Below are positions 5,297 to 5,328 of a stretch of DNA of 5,328 nt, in pieces. Below the pieces are notes generated by a model, which saw only the letters and a program-made list of their open reading frames with translations, had not been told where the DNA came from and did not search any database. Source of the stretch: Silvimonas sp. (GTDB lineage Bacteria; Pseudomonadota; Gammaproteobacteria; Burkholderiales; Chitinibacteraceae); the NCBI GenBank assembly GCA_030151005.1, contig JASLES010000235.1:1-5328 (forward strand), written 5' to 3'. The position numbers were made by a program, and so were the translations under genes. The stretch's first letter is position 1; every line of letters begins with the position of its first letter.

Positions 5297-5328
5297 GGCG
5301 GCATTCCTTCTTCAGGTCTGATGCAAAG

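Noticed and set aside
1..5328. CRISPR array, tRNA/rRNA genes, insertion sequence or phage features
   Set aside because: I found no regularly spaced repeats, no cloverleaf sequences, no transposase-like frame and no terminal inverted repeats flanking a gene.

Overview
The window looks like a piece of a betaproteobacterial chromosome, possibly from the Neisseriales. This rests on the general look of the valyl-tRNA synthetase, a small DUF2917-type protein (a family I associate with Betaproteobacteria), moderately high GC and compact spacing. The genus cannot be fixed from the sequence alone.

Layout. Positions 53-2842 (+) hold a complete, ordinary valS, with a perfect TATAAT -10 box just upstream and a strong bidirectional terminator just downstream. 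Everything after that is on the minus strand. Reading right to left along transcription: a DUF2917-like gene (5296-5048) is followed 10 nt later by a single-domain rhodanese (5037-4645), an evident two-gene operon closed by a 16-bp hairpin (4599-4635). Then come three tandem paralogous genes for small exported proteins: 4507-4097, 3969-3571 and 3325-2918. The second ends at a perfect 17-bp hairpin terminator (3511-3547). The third converges on valS and shares its bidirectional terminator (2861-2901).

The three paralogues are the unusual content. Each has a Sec signal peptide, a low-complexity His/Asp- or His/Pro-rich segment of the kind that binds divalent metals, and a conserved C-terminal module of about 45 residues. 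The module's spacing Y-x-x-G-x-x-V-x-Y-x-G-x-x-(Y/W) matches the chitin-binding CBM5/12 fold. All three end in (I/F)PLN. The module is well conserved between copies while the metal-binding segment has diverged (Asp/His in two, Pro/His in the third). I know of no named system with this architecture. A periplasmic or secreted metal-buffering or wall/chitin-associated role is inference only.

The remaining sequence is short intergenic DNA with promoters, ribosome binding sites and hairpins. There are no RNA genes, CRISPR arrays, insertion sequences or phage genes, and no gene-free stretch exceeds 300 bases.
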